Assembly: GCA_024280215.1 (NCBI GenBank)
Contig: JAJRQO010000011.1
Location: 1 to 53,172, forward strand
DNA from: Candidatus Zixiibacteriota bacterium
Lineage (GTDB): Bacteria; Zixibacteria; MSB-5A5; GN15; FEB-12
Length of the DNA stretch: 53,172 bases
Reading direction: 5' to 3'
The position numbers and the translations under genes were made by a program. Below are positions 16,716 through 25,839 of the stretch, piece after piece. The notes beneath the pieces were generated by a model. That model was not told the origin of the DNA and searched no databases. It was given only the letters and a program-made list of their open reading frames with translations. The first letter of the stretch is position 1. The number at the start of each line of letters is the position of its first letter.

Positions 16716-18008
16716 ATGAAACAAAACAACACAAACACCGTTGTCGTTGAATCGACAAACCTGAAAAAACTTTTTATACTATTACTTATTATAACAACTC
16801 TTTTAGCACTCAGCTCTTCTCTACTTGCTCAAGGAAATTCATCAGCACGTGCGGTTGCTTTAGGCTCTGCCTATACCTCGCTTGCGATTGGAATCGATGC
16901 GGCGCGTTTTAACCCTGCCAACCTTGGCTTCACTTCTCATCGAAGAACTGCTATCGAGTTTGCTGGTGTTGGTGCCAATATCAACAACAATTCTTTTACT
17001 TTAGATGATTACAATCAATACAACGGTACATTTTTAACTAACTCCGACAAAGATGACATCTTGAGTAAAATTCCGAATGAAGGTCTCAAACTTTCTATTG
17101 AAGCGGAAGCATCGGCAGTAGGTATCTCAAAAGGAGCTTTCGCATTTACAACATCAGCGGTTGCCTTGGTAGATGTCAATTTAAACAAAGACATCTTAAA
17201 TCTGATTCTCAATGGTAACACATACGCTGATACTATCAATATCACAGGTTCATACTCTGAAGGATACGCCTATGCTTCGGCAGGTATTTCTTTCGGAAGA
17301 TCAATTTACAAATCTGGCTATCGTCAACTGTCTATCGGTTCAACGGTTAAATACATCAAAGGTTTTGGTGTTGAAAAAGTTGTCGAGCTTGATGGCATGG
17401 TTGCCACATTTGCGACAGGTATTGAAGGGAATGGCTCTGCTATAATCCATAAGTCTGAGGGTGGTTCTGGTTATGCTATTGACTTTGGTACCGCTTTACA
17501 AATCTCAGAGAAATATACCGTCGGTGCGACGATTAAAAACTTCTACTCATCAATTACATGGAATCAAAACAACGAAGAGATTGGTTATGTTTTCAACTTT
17601 GATACAATGACAGTTGATAACATGGGCAATGATTTTATCACTTCCGATGATTACACCGTTGCAATTGGCAATTTCACAACAACTCTTCCATCTACTTTGA
17701 ATTTAGGCTTTGCCAAAACTTCAGGCAAAACATTATGGGCACTTGAATGGGAACAAGGGTTCTCAAGTAGGACTGGTGCTTCAACAGAACCACGTCTTTC
17801 TGGTGGTGTAGAATTTAACCAACTTGGTTTTATTCCAATCCGTTTTGGATATGGAACAGGCGGAAATAAAAACTCTGCCTTTTCATTTGGTTCAGGATTA
17901 CATCTTTCAGTTTTTCAAATAGATATGGCTGTCGTTACAGGAAATTCATTTAGCGGAGGCTCTTCCAAGGGAACCAACTTCGCTTTCACAACAGGATTGT
18001 ATTTCTAA
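16716..18008 (+). CDS. PorV/PorQ-like outer-membrane beta-barrel protein
   Basis: 430 residues from the ATG at 16716, which follows AAGGAGG; an in-frame TTG at 16689 overlaps the previous gene and is rejected. A signal peptide (about 1-38, ending SSLLA) leads to ARAVALGSAYTSLAIGIDAARFNPANLG, the opening of PorV/PorQ (FadL-related) barrels, in which a small-residue helix and an NPA(G/N)L plug precede the strands. The rest alternates as expected for a beta barrel and ends in an aromatic residue (GLYF). PorV acts as a shuttle in type IX secretion; here it lies directly before a protease with a C-terminal sorting domain, which supports a joint role but does not prove it. Confidence 0.65.
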   Translation: MKQNNTNTVVVESTNLKKLFILLLIITTLLALSSSLLAQGNSSARAVALGSAYTSLAIGIDAARFNPANLGFTSHRRTAIEFAGVGANINNNSFTLDDYNQYNGTFLTNSDKDDILSKIPNEGLKLSIEAEASAVGISKGAFAFTTSAVALVDVNLNKDILNLILNGNTYADTINITGSYSEGYAYASAGISFGRSIYKSGYRQLSIGSTVKYIKGFGVEKVVELDGMVATFATGIEGNGSAIIHKSEGGSGYAIDFGTALQISEKYTVGATIKNFYSSITWNQNNEEIGYVFNFDTMTVDNMGNDFITSDDYTVAIGNFTTTLPSTLNLGFAKTSGKTLWALEWEQGFSSRTGASTEPRLSGGVEFNQLGFIPIRFGYGTGGNKNSAFSFGSGLHLSVFQIDMAVVTGNSFSGGSSKGTNFAFTTGLYF

Positions 18009-18026
18009 TACAAGGAGTTATACAAG

Positions 18027-19757
18027 ATGCTACGAATTATTTCACACAGTACGTTCAGATTTCTGATGTTGGCAAGCATCATATTGTTGTCCATCGCCTC
18101 AAAGTCAGAGGCAATGCCTCCTCATCCACAAATGCTTGAGGAAGCAAAAATGAATAATCAGCAATTGCCTTATTTCATTTCAAACTTAGATGAGATGCAC
18201 GCACAAGGAATTTGCACAGGTAATTCGGCCTATGAAGCGATTTATCAAAACGCAAAGTTACAAGCGAGTAACTCATCTCAAATAACTGGACAGTTTCGAG
18301 TCTTGGCAATTTTAGTACAATTCTCAGACCACCCAAGTAACTCACCAGCGGTCTTTTTTGATTCATTACTTTTTGACTCAAATGGAGTTACTGTACATGA
18401 CTATTATAATGAAATTTCTTATGGTCAGCTTGACTTGATGACTGTCAACCTACCGTCTTCAATGGGATGGGTTACAGCACCACAAACATACGCTTACTAT
18501 GTAAATAATCAAACAGGTACTGGCACTTATCCAAACAACACTCAAAAGCTAACAGAAGATTTAGTAGACTTAATAGATGCATCTGTTGATTTTTCCCTCT
18601 ACGATAATGATAACAATGGTGCAGTAGATATATTAGCGATTATTCACCCTGGTCAAGGTGCCGAAGTATCAGGTAGTAATTCTGATATTTGGTCACATAA
18701 ATGGGGTATTATTCCAAAGCTTACAAACGATGGTGTCTATGTATCAGATTTTACCATTCAACCTGAATATATAAATACCCTTGGTGATATGACTATAGGT
18801 GTTTTTGCCCATGAGTTTGGACATGGCTTTGGACTACCTGATTTATATGATACTGACAACAGTTCCTATGGAATTGGTAAATGGGGCATTATGGCATACG
18901 GTAGCTGGTTAGGACCTTTAGGCAAAGGTGGACGTCCAGCTCATCCATGTGCTTGGAGTAGAATCCAACTCGGTTTTACGTCCGCTACGAATGTCGCGGC
19001 TAATTTAAGTTCTCATCAAATTAACGATGTCAAAGCAAGTGGTGACATATTCCGTATGTGGACATCTGGTAATATCGGTTCAGAATATTTCTTAGTTGAG
19101 AACCGTCAGAAAACAGGGTATGATTCCTATCTCCCAAATTCAGGTTTATTAGTTTGGCATATTGATGACGCTAAATCAAACAACACTCAGGAATGGTGGC
19201 CAGGTGCGGTTAACAGTAATCATTACATGGTAGCTTTAGAACAAGCCGATGGATTGTATGAGCTTGAACATAAAACCGACCTTGGTGATATCAATGATGT
19301 CTTCCCTGGTGGGTTGAATAAGACGTCATTTAATGCGGTCTCTTCAACAAAATCTGACAGTTACACAAATGGAATTTCTTTTGTCGCAATTGAAAATATA
19401 ATTTCTGGTGGGAGTATTATTACTGCTGATCTTAATGTTGGCTTAGCGGCAGCTATAGACGATGAAACAACTGTCCCTGATGCTTTTAATTTATCACAAA
19501 ATTATCCTAACCCGTTTAATCCATCTACAACGATTGAGTTCTATATTCCAACCAGTGGACATACTCTTTTAGAAGTGTATAACATAACGGGGCAGTTAGT
19601 AAAAACATTATTAGATGAAAACAGAAATTCGGGACAAACAATTGTCACTTGGGATGGTACTAACAATTCTGGGGCTGAAATTTCTTCTGGCATCTACTTG
19701 TATAAACTTTCAGTGAAAGACAAGACAGAGACAAAAAAGATGACGATGTTAAAATAA
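18027..19757 (+). CDS. Secreted M6-family metalloprotease with C-terminal FlgD-like sorting domain
   Basis: 576 residues. The signal peptide ends near residue 29. The catalytic domain (about 88-470) contains FRVLAILVQFSD and the zinc motif HEFGHGFGLPD (H262, E263, H266, D272), as in immune-inhibitor-A-type M6 peptidases. A DNDNNGAVD loop at 193-201 looks calcium-binding. The last 90 residues hold NYPNPFNPSTTIEF, VYNITGQLVKTL and ISSGIYLYKLS, the FlgD Ig-like/type IX sorting module of FCB bacteria. The start follows AAGGAG. It ends the sigma-54 unit just before a strong terminator. It is probably exported and held at or released from the cell surface. Confidence 0.88.
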   Translation: MLRIISHSTFRFLMLASIILLSIASKSEAMPPHPQMLEEAKMNNQQLPYFISNLDEMHAQGICTGNSAYEAIYQNAKLQASNSSQITGQFRVLAILVQFSDHPSNSPAVFFDSLLFDSNGVTVHDYYNEISYGQLDLMTVNLPSSMGWVTAPQTYAYYVNNQTGTGTYPNNTQKLTEDLVDLIDASVDFSLYDNDNNGAVDILAIIHPGQGAEVSGSNSDIWSHKWGIIPKLTNDGVYVSDFTIQPEYINTLGDMTIGVFAHEFGHGFGLPDLYDTDNSSYGIGKWGIMAYGSWLGPLGKGGRPAHPCAWSRIQLGFTSATNVAANLSSHQINDVKASGDIFRMWTSGNIGSEYFLVENRQKTGYDSYLPNSGLLVWHIDDAKSNNTQEWWPGAVNSNHYMVALEQADGLYELEHKTDLGDINDVFPGGLNKTSFNAVSSTKSDSYTNGISFVAIENIISGGSIITADLNVGLAAAIDDETTVPDAFNLSQNYPNPFNPSTTIEFYIPTSGHTLLEVYNITGQLVKTLLDENRNSGQTIVTWDGTNNSGAEISSGIYLYKLSVKDKTETKKMTMLK

Positions 19758-19781
19758 TTCTTCTTGCACTCCTTGTTACAG

Positions 19782-19812
19782 AAAACCCCGAACGATTTGT
19801 TCGGGGTTTTTT
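19782..19812. terminator. Strong bidirectional intrinsic terminator
   Basis: A 12-bp perfect stem (AAAACCCCGAAC and GTTCGGGGTTTT, loop GATTT) with T runs on both sides, between the M6 protease gene and the convergent zinc-ribbon gene. Confidence 0.92.
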
Positions 19813-19813
19813 G

Positions 19814-20017
19814 TTAATCTGGGTACTGCATAGCAGTTTGTTGACGAGGTTTTCCACCACGTTGTCCTTTTTTGTACAACGTGTGACAGCTCTTACAACG
19901 CTTTGGATCCTCAGAATATCCTCGCTCAGCAAAGTACTCCTGTGCTTGGATAGTAAAAACAAACTCCTCGTTACATTCTGTGCAGATTAAGAATTTCGGT
20001 TCTAAACCGTTATCCAT
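19814..20017 (-). CDS. Small zinc-ribbon protein (CxxC...CxxC)
   Basis: 67 residues from the ATG at 20017, which has a GAGGGGG ribosome binding site inside the longer frame; the ATG at 20032 would add five residues. It reads DNGLEPKFLICTECNEEFVF, then QEYFAERGYSEDPKRCKSCH, so two CxxC knuckles hold one zinc ion. This is the common bacterial 'probable zinc-ribbon' family (zf-tbcl type), of unknown role, often thought to bind nucleic acid. The C terminus is basic. It converges on the M6 protease gene across a shared terminator. Confidence 0.8.
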   Translation of the reverse strand: MDNGLEPKFLICTECNEEFVFTIQAQEYFAERGYSEDPKRCKSCHTLYKKGQRGGKPRQQTAMQYPD

Positions 20018-20119
20018 TAATCCCCCTCTCATAACTACGACTAACCTCCCTGTCAGCCGATTTGGCGGTTATATTATACTATATGATAATTTTGATTTAA
20101 CTCGTTGTCAACTAATTTA

Positions 20120-22147
20120 TTAGTATGGATTGCATGGTGGATATGCACCGTCACTAAACATATAATCGACCAAAGTGACGATATCTGAAATATCAACAGC
20201 ATTAGAACAGTTAAAATCACCTGATAAAAGGACTGGTTGAGGGGCAGGACCTGAATTAAAACTATACTCGACTAAGAAAATTAAATCTGAGATATCAATC
20301 GCTCCGGTAAAATTAACATCTCCACGAAACAAGTCAATTTGACCTGTTCTTGACTGAATATCAAAAACTGTCGAATCACCCCATGACTCAGCTTTAAAAG
20401 TCAAAAGTGAGTTAGAGCCAAGAGCAGTGCCTTGAGGAGGATTTACATCTACAGACACAATAGCACTATCACCAGAAGCAATTGCGATAGCAAATGTATC
20501 CATTGGTAACCACCCTTGCGTATCCCAATAGATAAGATTATAAATATCATCTACAATTGCAGTGTTATAAATTATAATATCAAACGTTCTTGTTCCACCT
20601 GAATAAATTGCTGAGTCAATTGGCAAGGCAATTTGAGAGACAACCTCAAATGGTTGAATTATCTCTGCGGAATATGTATATAATACACCCGAGGAATGTT
20701 CGTCAATGTTTGCTCCAACAAGCGTTATAGAATAATAGTTCTCAAAATTCTCTACGACAATCTCACCATTCTGACTAACAGAGTCAAGATTCAGATATTC
20801 AATAGTATGAGAGTTTTCAGTTGTAGATTTAATAATATAAGCCGACCAGTTTCTGGTGTTAGAGCCATTAAATGTTATCTTTAATTTTCCTATTTCAGAC
20901 CCAGGGAAAAAAGTAATATACCCTGCCCCATAACCACCGACATTAGCAGGAAAATTTGTTATACCTATCGGATAAGAAATATGAGAGGCACCAATTGAAA
21001 GTGGGTAATATCCTGAACCTTCAGAAAAATGAAGTCCATCATCATGAGAAGCAGTATTAAATATCCAGTAAGTAAAATCAATATATGCGGAGTCTAACAC
21101 CCAACCATAATTCTCAAACAACGTATCTGAATAGGCAGTAAACAAATCATCGAATCGAGCAGCCTGCCATGCGGAGACATTTAAAAGGGTGTCAAATTTT
21201 TGAGCTAAATACAACGGCCATAGAAATGCCCCATATTTATGATTGCCACTATTATCCATAAGAGAAGTATGAGGTGCAGTTAGATAATCATCCAAGTAAA
21301 TATAATTATCATTTACCGTGTCAAAAATTACTTCCTCTATATAAGTCGCCGCTGCTTCCATCGCCCAACTCCCCTCACCAACATCATAACCAAACTGAAC
21401 GGCATGTTGAAATTCATGGGCTATTGTTACTTTTGCAGCACCCGCAACCTGCCCCTCTGGGTCAGAGTTAGCGGGAAACCCAAGAAAATCTTTGTTGAGA
21501 ATAATATAACTATAATAATCATTCCATGGATTACTTGCGATTCCTTCAGGAATTGTAACGCCATAATATGAAATATTTTCAAAATAAAGGTCATATAACG
21601 AATCACCTCCGAAAACACCATCATTTGGCGGATACATATATCCTAATTCAAGATGTTTGGAAAGACTCGTGTCAGCATATGCGGCACAATTTTCTATAAA
21701 ATCAGGAATAGAATTTAAGTTCAAATCTTCAGTAGGAACAGCATTACTATCTGTCACATCATAGTGAAGCTTAAAATAACCAGATGGCGAAATAAAGGTA
21801 AACTGCATAGTATCACGTGCTAATGCTTTTGAAACATAAATTTTCGTAGCCTCAGTCAACTCATCCCAGTGAATCCTCATATCAATTAATGCCATTGTAG
21901 CACCACAATCTTTATGAGAAGAAACAGAAGAGGACAAAGATTGATACTTTAACAGGGATTTATTCCTTTGCCTTACACTATTCACATAAAGTATTACTTT
22001 ATCGTCAAGAGAGATATTTCCATTGAGATAATCTTGTTCTATATTATAAAAAAGTGAGTTTTTACTAAACTGATTACTACCAGCATACGACAAATTGTAA
22101 CTCATACAGAGCAAACAAACAATGAGACTTAATATTCGTAAAAGCAT
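20120..22147 (-). CDS. Secreted MXAN_6640-type putative metalloprotease with dockerin-like tail
   Basis: 675 residues with a signal peptide (cleaved near residue 22). The catalytic region has the zinc-binding HEFQHAVQF (H244, E245, H248) and a downstream WAMEAAATYIEE (E264), the pattern of the MXAN_6640 putative metalloprotease family. A beta-sandwich region follows (about 500-610). The tail (about 613-670) has two dockerin-like repeats, GDVNFTGAIDISDLIFLVEY and GDFNCSNAVDISDIVTLVDY, each with Asp/Asn calcium ligands, a form very common in Zixibacteria. An AAAGGAAAC site precedes the ATG. It probably works at the cell surface or outside. No cohesin partner is seen in the window. Confidence 0.8.
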   Translation of the reverse strand: MLLRILSLIVCLLCMSYNLSYAGSNQFSKNSLFYNIEQDYLNGNISLDDKVILYVNSVRQRNKSLLKYQSLSSSVSSHKDCGATMALIDMRIHWDELTEATKIYVSKALARDTMQFTFISPSGYFKLHYDVTDSNAVPTEDLNLNSIPDFIENCAAYADTSLSKHLELGYMYPPNDGVFGGDSLYDLYFENISYYGVTIPEGIASNPWNDYYSYIILNKDFLGFPANSDPEGQVAGAAKVTIAHEFQHAVQFGYDVGEGSWAMEAAATYIEEVIFDTVNDNYIYLDDYLTAPHTSLMDNSGNHKYGAFLWPLYLAQKFDTLLNVSAWQAARFDDLFTAYSDTLFENYGWVLDSAYIDFTYWIFNTASHDDGLHFSEGSGYYPLSIGASHISYPIGITNFPANVGGYGAGYITFFPGSEIGKLKITFNGSNTRNWSAYIIKSTTENSHTIEYLNLDSVSQNGEIVVENFENYYSITLVGANIDEHSSGVLYTYSAEIIQPFEVVSQIALPIDSAIYSGGTRTFDIIIYNTAIVDDIYNLIYWDTQGWLPMDTFAIAIASGDSAIVSVDVNPPQGTALGSNSLLTFKAESWGDSTVFDIQSRTGQIDLFRGDVNFTGAIDISDLIFLVEYSFNSGPAPQPVLLSGDFNCSNAVDISDIVTLVDYMFSDGAYPPCNPY

Positions 22148-22341
22148 CCGTTTCCTTTTTTACAAATTAGAAATCGTTAAATATATCGGGTGGCGGTACG
22201 AGTTCAATAATAGCACTATAACTTAAAACTATATATAACAAGAATTGTTCCAAAAAGAGTAGTATTTGTAATAATAACGACAACATTATTTAAAAGTAGT
22301 TATACACTCCTAATGTATTGTAAAGCAGCCATTTGTCAAGC

Positions 22342-23943
22342 TTAAATCGATTCGGTAGCATTAAAGTACTGCCCTGAACCAAGAGAAAACTGCCAGCCAT
22401 TCTGACGAGAATATGCAAAATCGAGACGTAGAATATTTTTTGACGATTTATCAAAAGCTGCACGAAGCCCAATACCAAAACTTGCATATGTTTCTGAAAT
22501 CCTAAACTCTTTATCATCCTGAATTATATTACCAAAATCTCCAAACAAAACACCTCCAAAACTAAATGATGCTATAGAAAATTTGGGTAAGATTCTCACT
22601 TCTGAATTCAGTACAATTCTTTGATCCCCAGTCAACAGAAACTCATCTGCTCCTCTCAAGCCACTTTTCCCACCAAGATTCAACAGATTAAATCCATCCC
22701 TATTCAAGTCTGCCCTATAATCAAGATTCAAAGCAAAGGTTACATCATCAATTGATTGATTAAAATATTTAAAATTTAGACCTGAAAATTCCCTCAATTC
22801 AATCGTCGAATTATACCAGTTGACATATTTTGCATTCAAGACAAAAAGCTGATCCTCAGTTATGTAATTTTTTCGCAATGAAAAACTCGCCTTATTGTAC
22901 AGTTTTGATTGGTGATTTGTGTAGGCATAGGCATATTCTATTTTGAAAACAAGACCGCTATTAAAATCTTCGGTATAGTTAAAACCATCAATATTGTACA
23001 ACTTTTTAAAATCAAAATCGCTAAACTCAAACCCTACTTGACCAAGATGATAGGTAGAATCGTCGATAGCCGATAGTAGCTCTTCAGTATCACTGACTTC
23101 ATAATTATAAATATAGTTCGTAGTAAAAAGAAACTTTCTTGTGTATGAGCCGACTCGGTATAAGGCAACAACTTCAGTATAACTTCCTTTGTAGAAAGTT
23201 TGAGATGTTAAGGAGTCATTGATATAGTTATCAATTCTACCTTTGTTTTTTTTGGTAACGAGACCGAACCCAAACTGTTGTTGTAAGTCAAAGTACGGTC
23301 GCTCAAGTAAAATAGCTCGGAATTTATCTTTCGGGTTTGTGCTGAATGAAAACAATCCTTTTAGTTTTTTCCCAAACAAGCGAGTTTCAATGAATGAACC
23401 TTCTACATAATTTTCATCGGTAGTTTGGCTGATATGATAAAATGAGATTAATCTATTAAGTCCGAAAAAGTTTTTTTCTCTCGCTCCAATTTTATATCTT
23501 TTTTCATCTCCCTCTAATCGAAACTCTACTCCTGCTGAAAGCGACCATTGATCAATAGTCACTACTCGTACAAGTAACTTATCAGAATCATACAATTCCT
23601 TTTCAATCCAGGCATCATATAAAACAAATCGTTGCCGTAGAATTCGAGCAGTTTCTTCTGCTAATTGTTCAGAATACGGTTCATTGATACTAAGAAGAAC
23701 TTCTCGTTTGATAACATTTTTTTGTGTTATGATATGAAAACGATTAGCAGCTTTGTAAATAAATTTATTATATTTGTCTTGGTTAAGATCAAAAATGTTT
23801 CGATTCTCAATTACTATAGAATCAACAATTTTCCCCTCATAGCTTATTTCAGCAGCTTGTATTAATCCCGAAAAGCATAGCACTAAAAGAATAGTCAAAC
23901 ATTCAAGATAGACATGATTAAATTTAATTCTCTTCTGACTCAT
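22342..23943 (-). CDS. Omp85-family outer-membrane protein (POTRA plus barrel)
   Basis: 533 residues. A signal peptide ends near residue 30 (IQAA). Residues about 31-112 look like one or two POTRA domains (VDSIVIENRNIFDL, NVIKREVLLSINEPYSEQ). The rest alternates as a beta barrel and includes GLRGADEFLLTGDQRIVLNS, the LRG..E..R-type segment of Omp85 barrels that interacts with the barrel interior. With its short POTRA region it is more like TamA/ShlB-type or FCB-specific members than BamA, which has five POTRA domains. It is divergent from the pilus operon, separated by 167 bases. Its substrate is unknown. Confidence 0.75.
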   Translation of the reverse strand: MSQKRIKFNHVYLECLTILLVLCFSGLIQAAEISYEGKIVDSIVIENRNIFDLNQDKYNKFIYKAANRFHIITQKNVIKREVLLSINEPYSEQLAEETARILRQRFVLYDAWIEKELYDSDKLLVRVVTIDQWSLSAGVEFRLEGDEKRYKIGAREKNFFGLNRLISFYHISQTTDENYVEGSFIETRLFGKKLKGLFSFSTNPKDKFRAILLERPYFDLQQQFGFGLVTKKNKGRIDNYINDSLTSQTFYKGSYTEVVALYRVGSYTRKFLFTTNYIYNYEVSDTEELLSAIDDSTYHLGQVGFEFSDFDFKKLYNIDGFNYTEDFNSGLVFKIEYAYAYTNHQSKLYNKASFSLRKNYITEDQLFVLNAKYVNWYNSTIELREFSGLNFKYFNQSIDDVTFALNLDYRADLNRDGFNLLNLGGKSGLRGADEFLLTGDQRIVLNSEVRILPKFSIASFSFGGVLFGDFGNIIQDDKEFRISETYASFGIGLRAAFDKSSKNILRLDFAYSRQNGWQFSLGSGQYFNATESI

Positions 23944-24110
23944 ACGATAGAATACTTATCCTACTGTTACACTTTTAGATACAATAAATTTGTTTGTTTT
24001 TAGTTATCGACAGTTTACAAAAAATAACCATTCAGAATCGTAAGGATTTATATTTAAAAACCGATAATTAACATGATAATAGAATAATCTAAATTATACA
24101 AATAGGTAAT

Positions 24111-25838
24111 ATGGATAAAAAGAAAATAGGTGACCTTTTAATAGAAAAAGGGCTCATTACTAAAGCACAACTCAAAGAATGCTTGCAATTGCAAGGATTT
24201 TCTGGTAAACGACTCGGTGAAGTATTAACTGAAAAAGGGTATGTCACCGAAGACCAGCTTATTGATACAATTTCAGAACGACTCTCTATCCCAAAAATCT
24301 CTTTAGCTTCTATGGTTATTGACCCAAACGTTCTTCGACATGTTTCGGTTGAAGTCGCAAGACGGTATACACTCATCCCTATCTTTGAAATTGGCAATAC
24401 TCTCACAATTGCGATGGCCGACCCACTAAATATTATTGCTATTGATGAAATCAAATATCAGACTGGTTTAAATATAAAAAGAGCCATCACCACAATATCT
24501 GAAATTAAAGAAGCAGTTGAAAAATACTATTCTATTTCTGACTCTCTTTCACATATCATCCATGAAACTGCTGACAACAAAGCGACAACCCAGAAAAAAA
24601 AGTCAGATGGATTCATCGTTGATTCGGCAGAAACAGATTCTCCTATTGTAAAATTTGTTAATATTATTATTTCAAAAGCTGTCCGCGAAGGTGCTTCTGA
24701 TATTCATATTGAACCAGAAGAAGATCGAATACGAATTAGATATAGGGTGAGTGGTATTATGCGAGAAGAGGCATCCCCACCAAAAACGATGCAAAGCGAA
24801 TTAATTTCAAGAATTAAAGTTGCAGCAAACTTAGATGTCTCTGAAAAAAGACTTCCACAGGATGGTCGCTTTTTAATGAGTATGGATGGACGAGGGATTG
24901 ATTTACGTGTCTCTACCCTACCAACTATTCATGGTGAAAAAATTGTTATTCGTATCTTAGACAGAAAAAACCTCTCGCTTACATTTGCCCAACTTGGTTT
25001 GACTGAACAATTAGAAGAACGCTGGAAAAACTTAATTCACAAACCTGAAGGACTTATTCTAATTTCTGGTCCAACATCAAGTGGTAAAACCTCTACTCTA
25101 TATGCTACATTGCAAGACATTAATTCGATTGAAAAAAATATCGTCACCGTTGAAGACCCAGTTGAATATTCGCTCCCGTTGATAACTCAAGTGCAAATCA
25201 ATGAAAAAGCAAACCTCACATTTCCTTCAGCATTACGGTCATTGTTACGACAAAATCCTGATATTATCATGATAGGCGAAATCAGAGATAGCGAAACGGC
25301 AAAGATGGCAATTCGCTCATCATTGACAGGACATCTTGTCTTTTCAACCATTCACACAAATGATGCCCCATCGGCAGTAACACGGTTGATTGATATGGGC
25401 ATTGAAAACTATTTGGTGGCTTCAGCTATCAAAGGAGTGTTAGCCCAAAGGTTAGTTCGTAAAAATTGTCAACATTGTATTGAAGAGTATTCTCCCCTTG
25501 AATCACTTCTCGAAAAGACAGGACTTTCAGAATTAGCTGCGACAATATCTTTTAAAAAAGGTGTTGGCTGTCCAAAATGTAGAATGACAGGCTATGCAGG
25601 TATGACTGGAATTTTTGAATATTTTGAAGTAAACCCTGTACTTGCTGAAATGATTTTATCAAACTCGTCAGTCCATGCCATACGTGAAGAAGCACGTAAA
25701 TATGGCTTTGTACCTCTTTTTGAAATGGGACTTGAAAAAATTTCAAAGGGTGAAATTTGTCTTGAAGAATTACTCAAAGAGACATCAAATATTGATGCAT
25801 TTCAGGCTGACCACTCTCAAGATTTGGTAAAAGTATAA
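24111..25838 (+). CDS. pilB: Type IV pilus/type II secretion assembly ATPase (PilB/GspE)
   Basis: 575 residues. An N-terminal MshEN/T2SSE_N domain (about 5-140; KIGDLLIEKGLITKAQLKE, GEVLTEKGYV) precedes the hexameric ATPase: Walker A GPTSSGKTSTLYAT (320-333), Walker B IIMIGEIRDSET (385-396) and the His box FSTIHTND (411-418). A four-cysteine zinc site follows (CQHC, then CPKC). It powers insertion of pilin subunits into the fibre. It is the first gene of an eight-gene operon with 1-77 base gaps and is followed one base later by the platform gene. No PilT retraction ATPase is in the window, so pilus versus pseudopilus function is undecided. Confidence 0.92.
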   Translation: MDKKKIGDLLIEKGLITKAQLKECLQLQGFSGKRLGEVLTEKGYVTEDQLIDTISERLSIPKISLASMVIDPNVLRHVSVEVARRYTLIPIFEIGNTLTIAMADPLNIIAIDEIKYQTGLNIKRAITTISEIKEAVEKYYSISDSLSHIIHETADNKATTQKKKSDGFIVDSAETDSPIVKFVNIIISKAVREGASDIHIEPEEDRIRIRYRVSGIMREEASPPKTMQSELISRIKVAANLDVSEKRLPQDGRFLMSMDGRGIDLRVSTLPTIHGEKIVIRILDRKNLSLTFAQLGLTEQLEERWKNLIHKPEGLILISGPTSSGKTSTLYATLQDINSIEKNIVTVEDPVEYSLPLITQVQINEKANLTFPSALRSLLRQNPDIIMIGEIRDSETAKMAIRSSLTGHLVFSTIHTNDAPSAVTRLIDMGIENYLVASAIKGVLAQRLVRKNCQHCIEEYSPLESLLEKTGLSELAATISFKKGVGCPKCRMTGYAGMTGIFEYFEVNPVLAEMILSNSSVHAIREEARKYGFVPLFEMGLEKISKGEICLEELLKETSNIDAFQADHSQDLVKV

Positions 25839-25839
25839 A

